From assembly GCA_963678375.2 (NCBI GenBank), contig OY782831.1, forward strand, positions 1,922,001-1,986,000: a stretch of 64,000 nucleotides of DNA, written 5' to 3'. The stretch is from JAEKNW01 sp963678375. GTDB taxonomy: Bacteria > Cloacimonadota > Cloacimonadia > Cloacimonadales > JAFGVF01. Each line of letters begins with the position of its first letter. Position 1 is the first letter of the stretch. This document shows, one piece after another, positions 25,244 through 35,100 of this stretch. Below the pieces are notes generated by a model. It had not been told where the DNA came from. It did not search any database and was given only the letters and a program-made list of their open reading frames with translations. Position numbers and translations under genes: made by a program.

Positions 25244-26011
25244 ATGAAGAGTAGAGATTTAATCTGTAAAGAACTAAAGGATTTTCTATATGAGAACTCG
25301 CAAGTTTTGGCTGTATGGGAAGGTGGTTCAGTTGCAACTGGTTTTGCTGATGACTATTCAGATTTAGATTTAGTTATTGTAGTAAATGATGATTATGTAG
25401 AGCAAGCTTTCAAAGAAGTTGATGACTTTATTGATGCAAACTATATAACATTAAGAAAATTTAGGGTACCTGAACCTACATGGCATGGTTTCTCTCAGAC
25501 TTTCTATCAAGGACAAGATGTTCCAGATTACTTTTATTTTGATATTTCAGTAATGAAGAAGAGCTTAGAGGATAAATTTCTAGATACTAGTAGACATGGT
25601 AAAGCTAAGGTATGGTTTGAAAAGGAAAAATTCGTTAAAGAGCTAACTCCCAAACAAGAAGACATTGATAAGAGGGTTAGTAGACTCTTTAAGATGGCTA
25701 CTGCTACAGATTTTATAACTATTCTTGAAATAAAAAAAGCCATAAGAAGGGAACTATATACTGAAGCTTTCCCTCTTTACTTTAGCTTTATTGTAAGGCA
25801 TTTAGTTGTTATGCTCAATATCGTTAACAGACCTGAAAAAGTAGATTTTAATCTTCGTTATATTTATCGTGATTACCCAAAAGCTGATTACTTTCTTATC
25901 CAAGATGCACTACAAGTTTCTAATATAAATGAGTTAAATTTAAAATTTAACCAACTCTTGTTGAAGTATGAAGATTTAAAAAGCACTCTCGCAAAGCAGA
26001 TAAAGCTATAA
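25244..26011 (+). CDS. Nucleotidyltransferase (aminoglycoside adenylyltransferase-like)
   Basis: 255 aa from ATG 25244, which has AAGGGAG at good spacing; the ATG at 25238 sits too close to that site. The N-terminus has the polymerase-beta nucleotidyltransferase motif WEGGSVATGFADDYSDLDLVIV (GGS...DxD), with a third acidic residue in DYFYFDISVM. The rest is helical, like the AadK/ANT group that transfers AMP to small molecules such as streptomycin; some relatives act on other substrates. It forms an operon with the kinase-like gene and is followed by a strong terminator. Whether this pair gives antibiotic resistance or does housekeeping chemistry cannot be told from sequence. Confidence 0.78.
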   Translation: MKSRDLICKELKDFLYENSQVLAVWEGGSVATGFADDYSDLDLVIVVNDDYVEQAFKEVDDFIDANYITLRKFRVPEPTWHGFSQTFYQGQDVPDYFYFDISVMKKSLEDKFLDTSRHGKAKVWFEKEKFVKELTPKQEDIDKRVSRLFKMATATDFITILEIKKAIRRELYTEAFPLYFSFIVRHLVVMLNIVNRPEKVDFNLRYIYRDYPKADYFLIQDALQVSNINELNLKFNQLLLKYEDLKSTLAKQIKL

Positions 26012-26020
26012 TAAATAAAT

Positions 26021-26043
26021 AGGGTAGGTAAAATGCCTACCCT
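26021..26043. terminator. Bidirectional terminator
   Basis: AGGGTAGG-TAAAATG-CCTACCCT, an 8-bp hairpin between the convergent nucleotidyltransferase and peroxiredoxin genes. T-rich tails occur on both strands (TTATCTCATTTTT rightward, ATTTATTTATTAT leftward). Confidence 0.8.
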
Positions 26044-26074
26044 TTATCTCATTTTTACTTAATAAATTATGTAT

Positions 26075-26782
26075 TTAATGATCTTTTAGGGGAGACCATT
26101 CTTTCCAGACATTTCCTACTAAGGCTGGACCTGGTTTAAGAATTTTTTTGCCTGGTTCCCAACCAGCTGGGCAAACTTCTCCACCTTTTGTTTTTCTTAC
26201 ATGCTGATAGGCCTGAATTTGTCTAATTGTCTCTTCTAATTTCCTTCCTACTGGTGGAGTAAGTACTTCCATTCCTTGAACAACACCGTCAGGGTCAATA
26301 ATAAATCTTCCTCTAAACTCAACTCCAGCAGCTTCATCATAAACACCATACATTGAACCAACATGACCAGCTCCGTCGGATGCCATATGGAAAGGTACAT
26401 CTCTCTCTGCCATTTTACTTAATTCTTGATCATTCCATACTTTATGAACAAATTGACTATCCACACTCATTGAGATTACTTCTGTATCTAACTCTTGAAG
26501 TTTTTCATAATTTGCAGCGACCGCTGAAACTTCGGTTGCTCAGACGAATGTGAAGTCACCTGGATAGAAACATAAGACTACCCATTTGCCTTTAAAATCT
26601 GAAAGTTTAACTGATGTAAATCCACCTTTGTAATAGGCGGGAGCTTCAAAATCTGGTGCCTTGTGTCCAACTCTGACTATATCCATTGTTTTCTTCTTTG
26701 TGTTGATATCCTCACTCTTGACTTGAGGCTTTTGTTCTGTTTTTGATATAGGTCTTGCACAACCTACTGCTTTTTCTTCCAT
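26075..26782 (-). CDS. prxU: Selenocysteine-containing peroxiredoxin (PrxU, AhpC/Prx1 type)
   Basis: 235 aa when the in-frame TGA at 26540-26542 is read as selenocysteine (Sec81). Without readthrough it would look like two fragments (26540-26782 and 26075-26470) in the same frame. The peroxidatic block reads GDFTFV-U-ATEVSAVA, where ordinary relatives have Cys, so TGA falls exactly on the catalytic residue. The downstream SVDS, GRFIIDPDGVV, LTPPVGR and resolving-Cys block (GGEVCPAGW, Cys204) are intact, indicating a working two-site peroxidase that reduces hydrogen or organic peroxides. The start is ATG 26782 behind AAGGAG; the N-terminal GCARP segment fits known selenoperoxiredoxins. A SECIS-like hairpin follows the TGA. 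Other genes here end normally in TGA. No sel genes are in the window. Confidence 0.92.
26509..26531 (-). promoter_or_regulatory. Bacterial SECIS element
   Basis: An mRNA hairpin inside the prxU frame just after the TGA: AGUUU-CAGC-[GGUC]-GCUG-C-AAAUU, that is 4+5 pairs (one G-U), a single bulged C and a GGUC tetraloop. The loop begins 18 nt after the UGA. From memory, the E. coli fdhF element also has a GGUC loop at nearly the same distance. SelB binds such loops to deliver Sec-tRNA. Confidence 0.75.
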
Positions 26783-26932
26783 TATAAACTCCTTACAGAA
26801 TAAGTAAAACGAGACACATATATATTAAGCAATTTACTTAAAAAGACAAATTAATATATTATATCCGAAAAAAACTTGACAATATATATCAATATTAAAT
26901 TACTATAAAAAAAAGTAAAATGAGGAAATTCT

Positions 26933-27778
26933 ATGAAAAAAACTGTAATTTTAATATTAATTATTGCTTTGGTATTAGTAATAGGGGCCTGTGATAAATC
27001 AAGTAGTCCCTCATCAAAAGAACTATTTTCTCTCAAGATTAAATTAGTTAATTCTAATAATGAACCTTTGCCATACTATGATATCACGATTTACCCCCTT
27101 TATGAAGGAATGGTTAGTAAATTAAATCCTGGTAGACCTGAAGTAACCTTAGACTTCACTGTTCCAAAAGCTGATAGTGTAAAAGTAGAAATTAAAGATT
27201 ATTTTGATAATAAAATAGAAACTTTGTTAGATCGAGAATTGGCTGCAGGAAGTCACTCTCTTTTATATGTCCCAGAAATAATGACCCAAGATGGTATTTA
27301 TCAAGCAATATATACATTTCATGATGATAATGAACTTGAAGATTCAGTATCTTGTTATCTTTATCAATACTCAAGAATGGATATAGGATTAGCTGATTAT
27401 ACTACAAATGAGTTTGGTGAAATCACCGAGACAAGCAAATTAACTTTCCCATTCTTATACTTTAATGATGAGTTTGAGTGTACAGATGAAATGGGATGCA
27501 TGGTCGGAAACTTAACCTTTACTTCCACTACTGTTGTCAAAATATGCAATAATGAAGGAGTAATAAAAACAGCTTCTTTTGACATAACTAATGGTAGAAA
27601 TGATATAGAGTTAAATTGGGATGAAATGACAATAGTTGACGAAAGATCTTCTAATGAATTTGTTGATATAAATAATACCGACTCTATAGAAGATAAAATG
27701 CGTAGTTCTAAAGATAGTAATGATGGTTTCCCTCCAATGGATCCTAGGATTATTGCTTATCCCAATCCCTTTAACTAA
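26933..27778 (+). CDS. Lipoprotein with truncated sorting tail
   Basis: 281 aa behind TGAGGAAATTCT. The N-terminal lipobox VIGACDKSSS places it in a membrane. The next ~100 residues look like an immunoglobulin-like/carboxypeptidase-regulatory fold (LFSLKIKLVNSNNEPLPYYDITIYPLYEG; SVKVEIKDYFDNKIETL). The middle holds two Cys (ECTDEMGCMVG) that may form a disulfide. The protein ends in IIAYPNPFN, exactly the opening of a FlgD-like sorting tail, then stops. About 70 residues of tail are missing, and a hairpin repeat begins 16 bp later. It may be a decayed or repurposed secretion substrate; a sorting tail would be odd on a lipoprotein anyway. Function unknown. Confidence 0.7.
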   Translation: MKKTVILILIIALVLVIGACDKSSSPSSKELFSLKIKLVNSNNEPLPYYDITIYPLYEGMVSKLNPGRPEVTLDFTVPKADSVKVEIKDYFDNKIETLLDRELAAGSHSLLYVPEIMTQDGIYQAIYTFHDDNELEDSVSCYLYQYSRMDIGLADYTTNEFGEITETSKLTFPFLYFNDEFECTDEMGCMVGNLTFTSTTVVKICNNEGVIKTASFDITNGRNDIELNWDEMTIVDERSSNEFVDINNTDSIEDKMRSSKDSNDGFPPMDPRIIAYPNPFN

Positions 27779-27793
27779 TTAGAATCCTTCCCT

Positions 27794-27849
27794 TATTGTT
27801 AGTATCTCTGTAAGATATTGGAAACTTATGGAGACACTAACAATCAAGA
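27794..27849. repeat. Intergenic hairpin repeat, copy B
   Basis: The same 56-bp element as copies A, C and D. Arms TTGTTAGT (27796-27803) and ACTAACAA (27836-27843) pair fully; after one mismatched position TCTC pairs with GAGA. The loop contains TATTGGAAAC. It sits 16 bp after the truncated lipoprotein gene. Confidence 0.7.
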
Positions 27850-27953
27850 ACAAATAAATCCTCTATATTTACAATCAATATAACAAATTGGAACATAAAA
27901 TGCATAATAGTAATTCACATTGATTTTTTAAAAAAACTAAATGGAGGACCATT

Positions 27954-30887
27954 ATGAAACTTTATGTAACTGTAGTTTTGTTGTTAGTGGCAAATGTTTT
28001 GTTTGGACAATTTTCGTGGTCGAACACTTTACCTATTAGGCAGAGTGGAGACTTAGAGTGGAATCAATCTTCAGTAACATCGGGTGGTAATGATATCGTT
28101 CATGTTTGGTCAGAAAAGAACTTTGGACGTGGAAGAATCTTAGTTCAGAAATTTTATGGTGATGGCACTTCCCTTTGGGGCGATGAACCTTTTATTCTTG
28201 CAGAATCTTACAACAATCAATGGAATGCGAAAATAACAAGAACCAATGATGGTGGTTATGTTGTTGCTTGGTTGGAGCAAATTAATTACCAAACTGTTAT
28301 CAAAGCTCAAAAGTTAGATTTTTCAGGAAATAAACTTTGGGAAGATGCTGGAGTTGCCATTTCTGCTGAATACAACGAGGACTACCCTCATAGATTGGCA
28401 CTTTTCCCTAATGCAAATGGGGGAGCAATAATAACTTGGATCGATAATGATACCATGGCTCAAAGTCTTGATAACAATGGTGTAGCCCAATGGGGTCAAG
28501 ATGGTATAAATCTTGGATATACATCCTACAATAATCAAGTTTCTTCAGATGGTCATGGTGGTCTAATTATTGTTGATACAGAAGAAGATTCTTTCATTAT
28601 GAATACTAAAAGAATTAATTCAACTGGTGAACTTTCCTGGAACGTAGATATTGATTTAGATCTTGCAGTGAATGATAAAAGAAAACTACGAATAATCTAC
28701 AATAATATTGATAGCTATTATGTTATGACAGAAGATTTAGATAATCAAATTACTCAAATAGCGGTAAGAAAATTATCATTAACAGGAGAACTATCTACAA
28801 GTGTTAACTATATTCCTTTAATGAATGGTTCTAATCACATATACTTTCTTGAATACAAAACTAATGCTAATGGGGATTTGTTTGTAGTAAGTCAATCAAT
28901 GTCCCATTATTTTGATAGTTATATTAGTATGCGAGCTTTCAAATTAGATGAAGATTTGAATCATGTTTGGTCTGAATCAGGAGTTCTCTTAGACTCACTT
29001 GAGGTTTTTGTCTATCCTCCCTTAGAAATTGATGCAACCGATTCAGGAGAATTATACATAACTAATTTGACTGTCATTGGGGAAGTACCCTCAACCCAAG
29101 AATATAATATTAATGTATATAAGATAAATGCAGAAGGAACTATTGAGACTGATGAAGGTGGATTAGTAATAGCTCAAATTGAAGATATTACCAGCTTTGT
29201 ATTTTTAGGTTATGGTGGTAATTATGATAATCTCTTCATTGTATGGACCGAGTTAATTGACGGCTATACAAATCTTAGACAAGTTGTCCTTGATGATCAG
29301 CTTGAGAGCATTTTACCAGAAGATAGTGAGGTTGTTAGTCATCGTCTTACAGGCTATGTCTATGATACTGATTATATTACTTACTTCTTACCTGATTCTG
29401 AAAAGACTGTAACAATTTGGCTGGATAAGAAGATCAATATGAATAACAAGATTATGTATCAAATAGTCAATTCTAATGGTGATATAGAACTTGCTGAAAA
29501 CGGTGTTAATATTGCCGATTTTAGCATAAATGAAACTAGTGATTATACATATAACCCTTACAAAATTACCACAGCTCAAAATGATTTAGGCCAAATTTGT
29601 GTTGCTTGGATATCGGAAGAAAATGGTTTAATTGCAAGAAGTAGAGTTATTGATACTGATGGTTCTCTTTTAGGTGGTGACTTAGGTGAAGAAATTTATT
29701 CTTTTACAAGTTATGAAAATGTATTTGATTTATCAATGAGTTCATATAATAATGATTTCTATTTAAGCTATATGACTCTAAATTTTCCTGGAAATGATAA
29801 GACTGCTTACGCTATGACAACTAACAATAACTTTGAATGGGGCACTCCACACCTTATAGATGAATCTACCGGTTCAATTTTTGAGTTAAATAAGGTTATA
29901 AAAAACTATTGTGTTATTAAAAAAAGTAATCAACTACATTATGTTTTTAAAATAGCAGAGGATGGAAGTGCTTCAGAAATTAATCAAGTCTTTATGGGCT
30001 ATGATTATAAGTTTGATTGTGATACTGATAATAACCTCTTCTTTACTTGGTATAGTGGGGGAGAAGTTTATGCTCAAGGTATTACTGACTCTGATGAGAT
30101 GTACTGGAACTCTCCGGTTCAAGTAAGTTATCATACTGATCCTGAAGTTAATAATGAAGCTAAGTATCCTGATATTCTTGTTAATGATGGAATTAATATT
30201 CTCTGGAGTCAATCTTCAGAAACTTCTGATATTGATTTAAAAGCTCAAAAACTTAATTTTTCAGGTAACAAATTGTGGCAAGAATCAGGAATTTTACTTT
30301 CGACAAAGGAAGAATATTTTCATGTATCTTTACTTGAGGAGATGAATGACGGATATTTTATCGCAGGTTGGAGAGAATTTAATAATGGTTATTACAGATT
30401 TAAAGTTAATATTATTAATAGTTCCGGAAATGTAAATTATGATGGGTATAGTTCACAAGTAACTGGTAATTTCCCAATAAATACTAGTGTCAAAGTTACT
30501 AATTTACTTGATTATAACATTCTATTTACTTGGTTATATGAAGGTGGACTTTACGCTAAAGGGACTGATTTAATTACTGTAGAAAATGAATCTAATGATA
30601 TAACTCCAACAAGTATTAGTTTACTCCAAAATTACCCAAACCCATTTAATCCAGAAACTAACATTTCATTTAACGTTAAAGAAAATGGCAATGTAAATAT
30701 TGATATTTATAATTTGAAGGGACAGAAAGTAAAAAGCCTTGTAAATGATAGATACACTTCTGGTAAATATAGTGTAGTTTGGAATGGTAAAAACGATAAC
30801 AATAAGCAAGTATCATCTGGAATTTACCTATATAAAATGCGAAACGGTAAGTTTTCTTCAACTAAGAAAATGATTTTGATGAAATAG
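27954..30887 (+). CDS. Large secreted protein with FlgD-like/T9SS sorting tail
   Basis: 977 aa behind GGAGGACC. A signal peptide covers residues 1-19 (LYVTVVLLLVANVLFGQ). The body is a long series of WD/propeller-like strands with recurring motifs such as 'QKLDFSGNKLWEDAG', 'QWGQDG' and a second 'QKLNFSGNKLWQESG' near residue 760, suggesting repeated beta-propeller or Kelch-like modules. The last ~85 residues (LLQNYPNPFNPETNISFNV...VNIDIYNLKGQKVKSL...SGIYLYKMRNGKFSSTKKMILMK) are a complete sorting tail. The protein is probably exported to the surface or medium. No catalytic motif is visible; binding or adhesion is a guess. A strong terminator follows. Confidence 0.82.
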   Translation: MKLYVTVVLLLVANVLFGQFSWSNTLPIRQSGDLEWNQSSVTSGGNDIVHVWSEKNFGRGRILVQKFYGDGTSLWGDEPFILAESYNNQWNAKITRTNDGGYVVAWLEQINYQTVIKAQKLDFSGNKLWEDAGVAISAEYNEDYPHRLALFPNANGGAIITWIDNDTMAQSLDNNGVAQWGQDGINLGYTSYNNQVSSDGHGGLIIVDTEEDSFIMNTKRINSTGELSWNVDIDLDLAVNDKRKLRIIYNNIDSYYVMTEDLDNQITQIAVRKLSLTGELSTSVNYIPLMNGSNHIYFLEYKTNANGDLFVVSQSMSHYFDSYISMRAFKLDEDLNHVWSESGVLLDSLEVFVYPPLEIDATDSGELYITNLTVIGEVPSTQEYNINVYKINAEGTIETDEGGLVIAQIEDITSFVFLGYGGNYDNLFIVWTELIDGYTNLRQVVLDDQLESILPEDSEVVSHRLTGYVYDTDYITYFLPDSEKTVTIWLDKKINMNNKIMYQIVNSNGDIELAENGVNIADFSINETSDYTYNPYKITTAQNDLGQICVAWISEENGLIARSRVIDTDGSLLGGDLGEEIYSFTSYENVFDLSMSSYNNDFYLSYMTLNFPGNDKTAYAMTTNNNFEWGTPHLIDESTGSIFELNKVIKNYCVIKKSNQLHYVFKIAEDGSASEINQVFMGYDYKFDCDTDNNLFFTWYSGGEVYAQGITDSDEMYWNSPVQVSYHTDPEVNNEAKYPDILVNDGINILWSQSSETSDIDLKAQKLNFSGNKLWQESGILLSTKEEYFHVSLLEEMNDGYFIAGWREFNNGYYRFKVNIINSSGNVNYDGYSSQVTGNFPINTSVKVTNLLDYNILFTWLYEGGLYAKGTDLITVENESNDITPTSISLLQNYPNPFNPETNISFNVKENGNVNIDIYNLKGQKVKSLVNDRYTSGKYSVVWNGKNDNNKQVSSGIYLYKMRNGKFSSTKKMILMK

Positions 30888-30930
30888 AGACCTATCTTTA
30901 TTGGTTTAAAAAATAGTCACAATATAAAAA

Positions 30931-30952
30931 AAGCCTCGCAATTGCGGGGCTT
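30931..30952. terminator. Bidirectional terminator
   Basis: AAGCCTCGC-AATT-GCGGGGCTT, a 9-bp GC-rich stem (one T-G pair), flanked by A6 on the left and T5 on the right. It serves the secreted protein gene rightward and the ATP-grasp gene leftward. Confidence 0.9.
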
Positions 30953-30961
30953 TTTAGTTAA

Positions 30962-32077
30962 TTATTTAACAAAATAATCATTAAATTCTGTATTGAGTAA
31001 GTCTTTCAGCTTTGTTAGGTCCTCATTATAGATATAGGCTAAGGCAAAGACAGGGTTCTTTTTATGATCTAATTTTACATAGTCAATAACTTGGCTATTG
31101 CTTTCCAAATAAGTTAAAAAATTATCGTGATTAGGTGGTAATTCATTAACATCGACATCCTTACCATTATAAGCTAAAATCCAAGCATAATTATTCTTTT
31201 TCCTAATTTCCCAAATTGCATCCCATTGGGCAGGAGTATTATCGAAGTAAGCAGTGATTGGTTGATGCTGGAAACTATTATATGTGAGATCAGACAGACC
31301 AAAACCACCGTATCTCATAGGATTAAGTTCGATAGGAAGCATTCTACCATCTTGTAGTTTAAATTCTGCATGAATAGGAAAAGACTTTAAATTCATGATT
31401 TTATTCAGTTCATTAAAGAAATGAGTAAAAGTATCTAGGTAATTATCGAAAATACCTTTATTAGTGTAGTACATTAGATGAAAGTAGTCTGATATTGCAG
31501 GTTCAGGATGGAAATAGATATTCATAATAGCTGGTTTTCCTGATTGGTCAAAAAACATATCAACAGCATATTCATCACCAGTGATATATTCTTCTATAAT
31601 ATATTCGTTTTGAGTTAGAATAGATTCTGGGAAAAACTTAGCACTTGCTTGAACTTCCTCTTGCATTTCTTTAGCTAACTTACTCAAATCTGTTGTAGAG
31701 TCTGCTACTCGAACACCAGTTCCAAAGAAACCTTTCAAAGGTTTTATTACTACTTTTTTCCCTTGCAAATCTAAGCTAGGAATTTCCGCTAAAGTAGCTT
31801 TGGCAAAGTAAAAATCTGGATAGAGAGGGGCTATCACCTGCCGACAGAAGTATTTGTTTTTGAGTTTGTTAATCCCTTCAACATAATCTTTATCCTGCAT
31901 TCTTTCCATTACTATGCTTAAAGATGTTTCAGAAGGAACATATACTTTATCTGTTTTAGTAAATACAAGATCACTAGCTGCTAAAGCTTCTCCAGACATG
32001 CTGATGACATCTTCACGTTGGGCTATATCATCTATAAATTTACTATTATATGTATTTCCAGTAATTATATAATTCAT
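30962..32077 (-). CDS. ATP-grasp domain protein
   Basis: 371 aa, start behind AAAAAGGAAG. ATP-grasp enzymes join a carboxylate to an amine or thiol through an acyl-phosphate. Visible blocks are KVVIKPLKGFFGTGVRVA (nucleotide-binding strand and glycine loop), IIEEYITGDEYAVDMFF (grasp hinge), and IHAEFKLQDGRMLPIELNPMRYGG (metal-binding Glu/Asn). The length is that of a stand-alone ligase. The N-terminal ~90 residues form an unassigned preATP-grasp domain. The substrate cannot be read from the sequence. It is followed on the same strand by a terminator and preceded by a C25-type secreted protein gene 64 bp upstream, which may or may not share a transcript. Confidence 0.82.
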   Translation of the reverse strand: MNYIITGNTYNSKFIDDIAQREDVISMSGEALAASDLVFTKTDKVYVPSETSLSIVMERMQDKDYVEGINKLKNKYFCRQVIAPLYPDFYFAKATLAEIPSLDLQGKKVVIKPLKGFFGTGVRVADSTTDLSKLAKEMQEEVQASAKFFPESILTQNEYIIEEYITGDEYAVDMFFDQSGKPAIMNIYFHPEPAISDYFHLMYYTNKGIFDNYLDTFTHFFNELNKIMNLKSFPIHAEFKLQDGRMLPIELNPMRYGGFGLSDLTYNSFQHQPITAYFDNTPAQWDAIWEIRKKNNYAWILAYNGKDVDVNELPPNHDNFLTYLESNSQVIDYVKLDHKKNPVFALAYIYNEDLTKLKDLLNTEFNDYFVK

Positions 32078-32141
32078 TCTTACTTCCTTTTTTCTGATTT
32101 ATGTCAGAGAAACATAAGAAGTAATGCTGTCAATAGCAAAT

Positions 32142-35100
32142 CTAATCTGTGATTGTTATAATTTGTTCTAAAGGGATTACTTGGTAAAATTCAGTTCGGT
32201 TTAAACTTAGTTGCCTTATATAGGAAGTAGCTTCCTGGAGGGAAATAACCGTAGCAGTTGCATCAATGTCAGTTGCTAATGTGAGTCTATATAAGTCAGC
32301 ATTTATGATTGGCTGCCAAGTAAGCTCAATATTGTCTGTATCTACTGAGATGTTTACAGGAAAATTAACTTGGACTGGGTCAAAGCTTTGTTGAACTAAA
32401 TCTGTAATTAGAACTTCTTGTTGGAAAGAATCTTTAGTTAATCTCATCTTTACTGAAAAAGTATCTTCTGTTAGATAGGTATGCTGAGGATTTATTTCAC
32501 TTGTATCCCAAATGCCATCATTATCTAAATCCCAGTCGATTGAATCATAAAAACCAAGTGATTGATTAGTAAATTCAATAACTTTAGGAGATGTATCAGC
32601 TATAACTTCTGCAGTAAATGTATTAGGGTAATGATAATACCAAAAACCTCTATCGCTTATTGTATTGTCAGGATCTAACTCAGTTGAATCTCCACTATTA
32701 ATAGCTGGTGAAGTGCTTTGTAGTCGTAAATTACTAGCTGAAATAAATAGAGGATCTGATGTCAAATTACTGATTCCAGATTCTTGGGTAGGCAAGATTG
32801 AATAGTTGATAGTGATAAAGTCACTATCCAAGCTAGATTGCCCCCATATAATACTATTGGAGATTTCTAATTCTGCAGAATCTGTTACTATTAATTCCCA
32901 GCCTGCATTTTCAGCGGAGGTAATATGGTTAAGATTCTGTTCACCTCCGATAATTCTAAAAGCTCCACCATCATTATTGCCCATACCTGTGAACTCTAAA
33001 TAATTCGCATTTATTGTTGAATATTCAGCATAGATTCCATAATTCTGAATATCTTTAAACCTTACATGATCTAGTGAAATAGTGCTAAGACTATCCAACC
33101 AGATGCCATTTGAACTATTCTTAAGCATTGCATAATTAAAATAAGAATCAGGAGATGACTCCATAAATAAATAAAACTCAGTCCATTTATCACTTTCAGC
33201 TGAGTCGTCTGAATAAGATGTGAAGGTGACGTAATTAAGAGAATCTCCATCTACTCTAATTTCTCCTCCCCAGTAGAGATAAAAAGATTTTCCAGAGTTT
33301 ACTCTTATCTCAGTTCCGGCCTCTATTGTTAAGATACTATTGATAATTTGGTGCTTATAAACATATATGGGACTTTCTTCAGCTGTCCATGTTGTTGGAC
33401 TAATAATACTTGATTCTTTAATTGTATATAGAGGTTTTACAAGTTTTTTTGTAGGATTTAAAATATTAGGAATGTTTTCAACTTCAATTCTAAGAGGAAT
33501 ACCTCTTGGAAGATTAGATGAGAAGTTAAGATAATAAGTATTACCTAATTGATTGATAGATGTAACGGGGTATATTTCTGATTCATTATCTCTTTGATAT
33601 ACGAGATAATTGCTAGTATTTAGAGCTTCAGAGCCTATATTATCAGTGAATGATACTTGAAGGGAAGTATCTGAGACCTGTTCTACAGTAAGACTAGCAG
33701 TTTCTTTTATTATTGCGGTTGACGGGTCAGCAAAAAGTATATTATCAAAATAGACGTAACGCCTAGTTCCCGTTTGATCGGTTATACCAATTAAGCTTTC
33801 TTTGCTATCTAGATGAGCTTTCCCAATTTCAATAGTTGCTTCTATATCATAAGTTTCAACAAATTTACGATGGAACAATTGTGATGGTCCTTGATTTTCG
33901 AATGAAGAGTAAAAACCATAAGAGGTATTTCCTATATAAGCAAAAGCTCCTCTTTGCTGGATGATAAAATCCTCTCCAATAGCATCATTTATTGATAAAT
34001 TAGCAGTATGACAACCTTGAGTGTAAACAAGAGGATAATCTTGATTTATTAAATTGTTGATTATGTCACTTTCATTGATTGAAAAAACTTCAGAACTGGA
34101 ACCATGTGCAAGATGATGAATCTGAGAAACTCCATTGTTAATAGCACTGGTAAGAGCAGTTTCAGAATAGGTGCCATCTTGTTGATAAAGAGTCTGAATA
34201 GAATAATCTGAAAGGTGGTTTCCTATTTCATTCATGGAGGGTGCAGCATATACTGAAGAACCTAGATACTGTCCAAGTAATAAGGCTTTTTGATAAAAGT
34301 TCTCTGAAACTTGAGCAGTTTCATAGTCTTCTTGTTTGTTAATCCAATTTTCAAGTTCATCAGTGCTTGCAACAGGTATTCTACCAACATAAACTTCAGC
34401 ATAAAGATCAGCTTCTTCACCATTAGAACCTGTGGCTTGAGAGTCTTGATTTGCATCACCTTCTCCAAAAAGATTATCTTGGTCATTATCCCAGTCACCA
34501 TCTAAACCAGCATAATAGAGGTCAGAATAAACACTATTGTTATGCCAAGAACCATTATAGGATGCTGATATTTTCAACACTCTACTTGGAATTAAGTTAT
34601 GATCTCCTCCAAGTAGAACAAACCGTAATGGAGTGTCATTACTAGACCACTCGGTATAGACATCAATAAGAAAATTACGTATTTTTTCTGAAATATCTCT
34701 ACCACTATAAGTTGAAGTTATACTAGAAATATCGACTACTTGGCTAGTAACTCCTAGGCTAGTCTTGTAGCTAGCATAGTTATTCCAAACACTAACAAGC
34801 GTAGAAGGAGAAATGATTATCATTTCTGTAGGAGATAGATTTAAATCATTTCTAGTAGGTATATTTGAACTATTAAAATGTGACTGGTAGGATTGTTTCA
34901 CTCTTGGTTCAATTACTTTATCTCTGCTTATCTTAGTCAAGTCTCCTAAGTTTGTTAACAAGTTAGCTTTCTCATTACTATATCTACTTGCCTTGCTTGT
35001 AATCTTTATCTGGCCTTCTTGAAGAACTTCTAATTCTTTAACTTCATACTTATAAACTTGATGAGGTATTTTTATAAGAAGAATGTGAATGCCTTGTTTA

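Noticed and set aside
26540..26782. A frameshifted or split peroxiredoxin pseudogene
   Set aside because: Both halves stay in one frame and the only interruption is a TGA exactly at the catalytic residue, with a SECIS-like hairpin behind it. Decay would not hit this codon alone.
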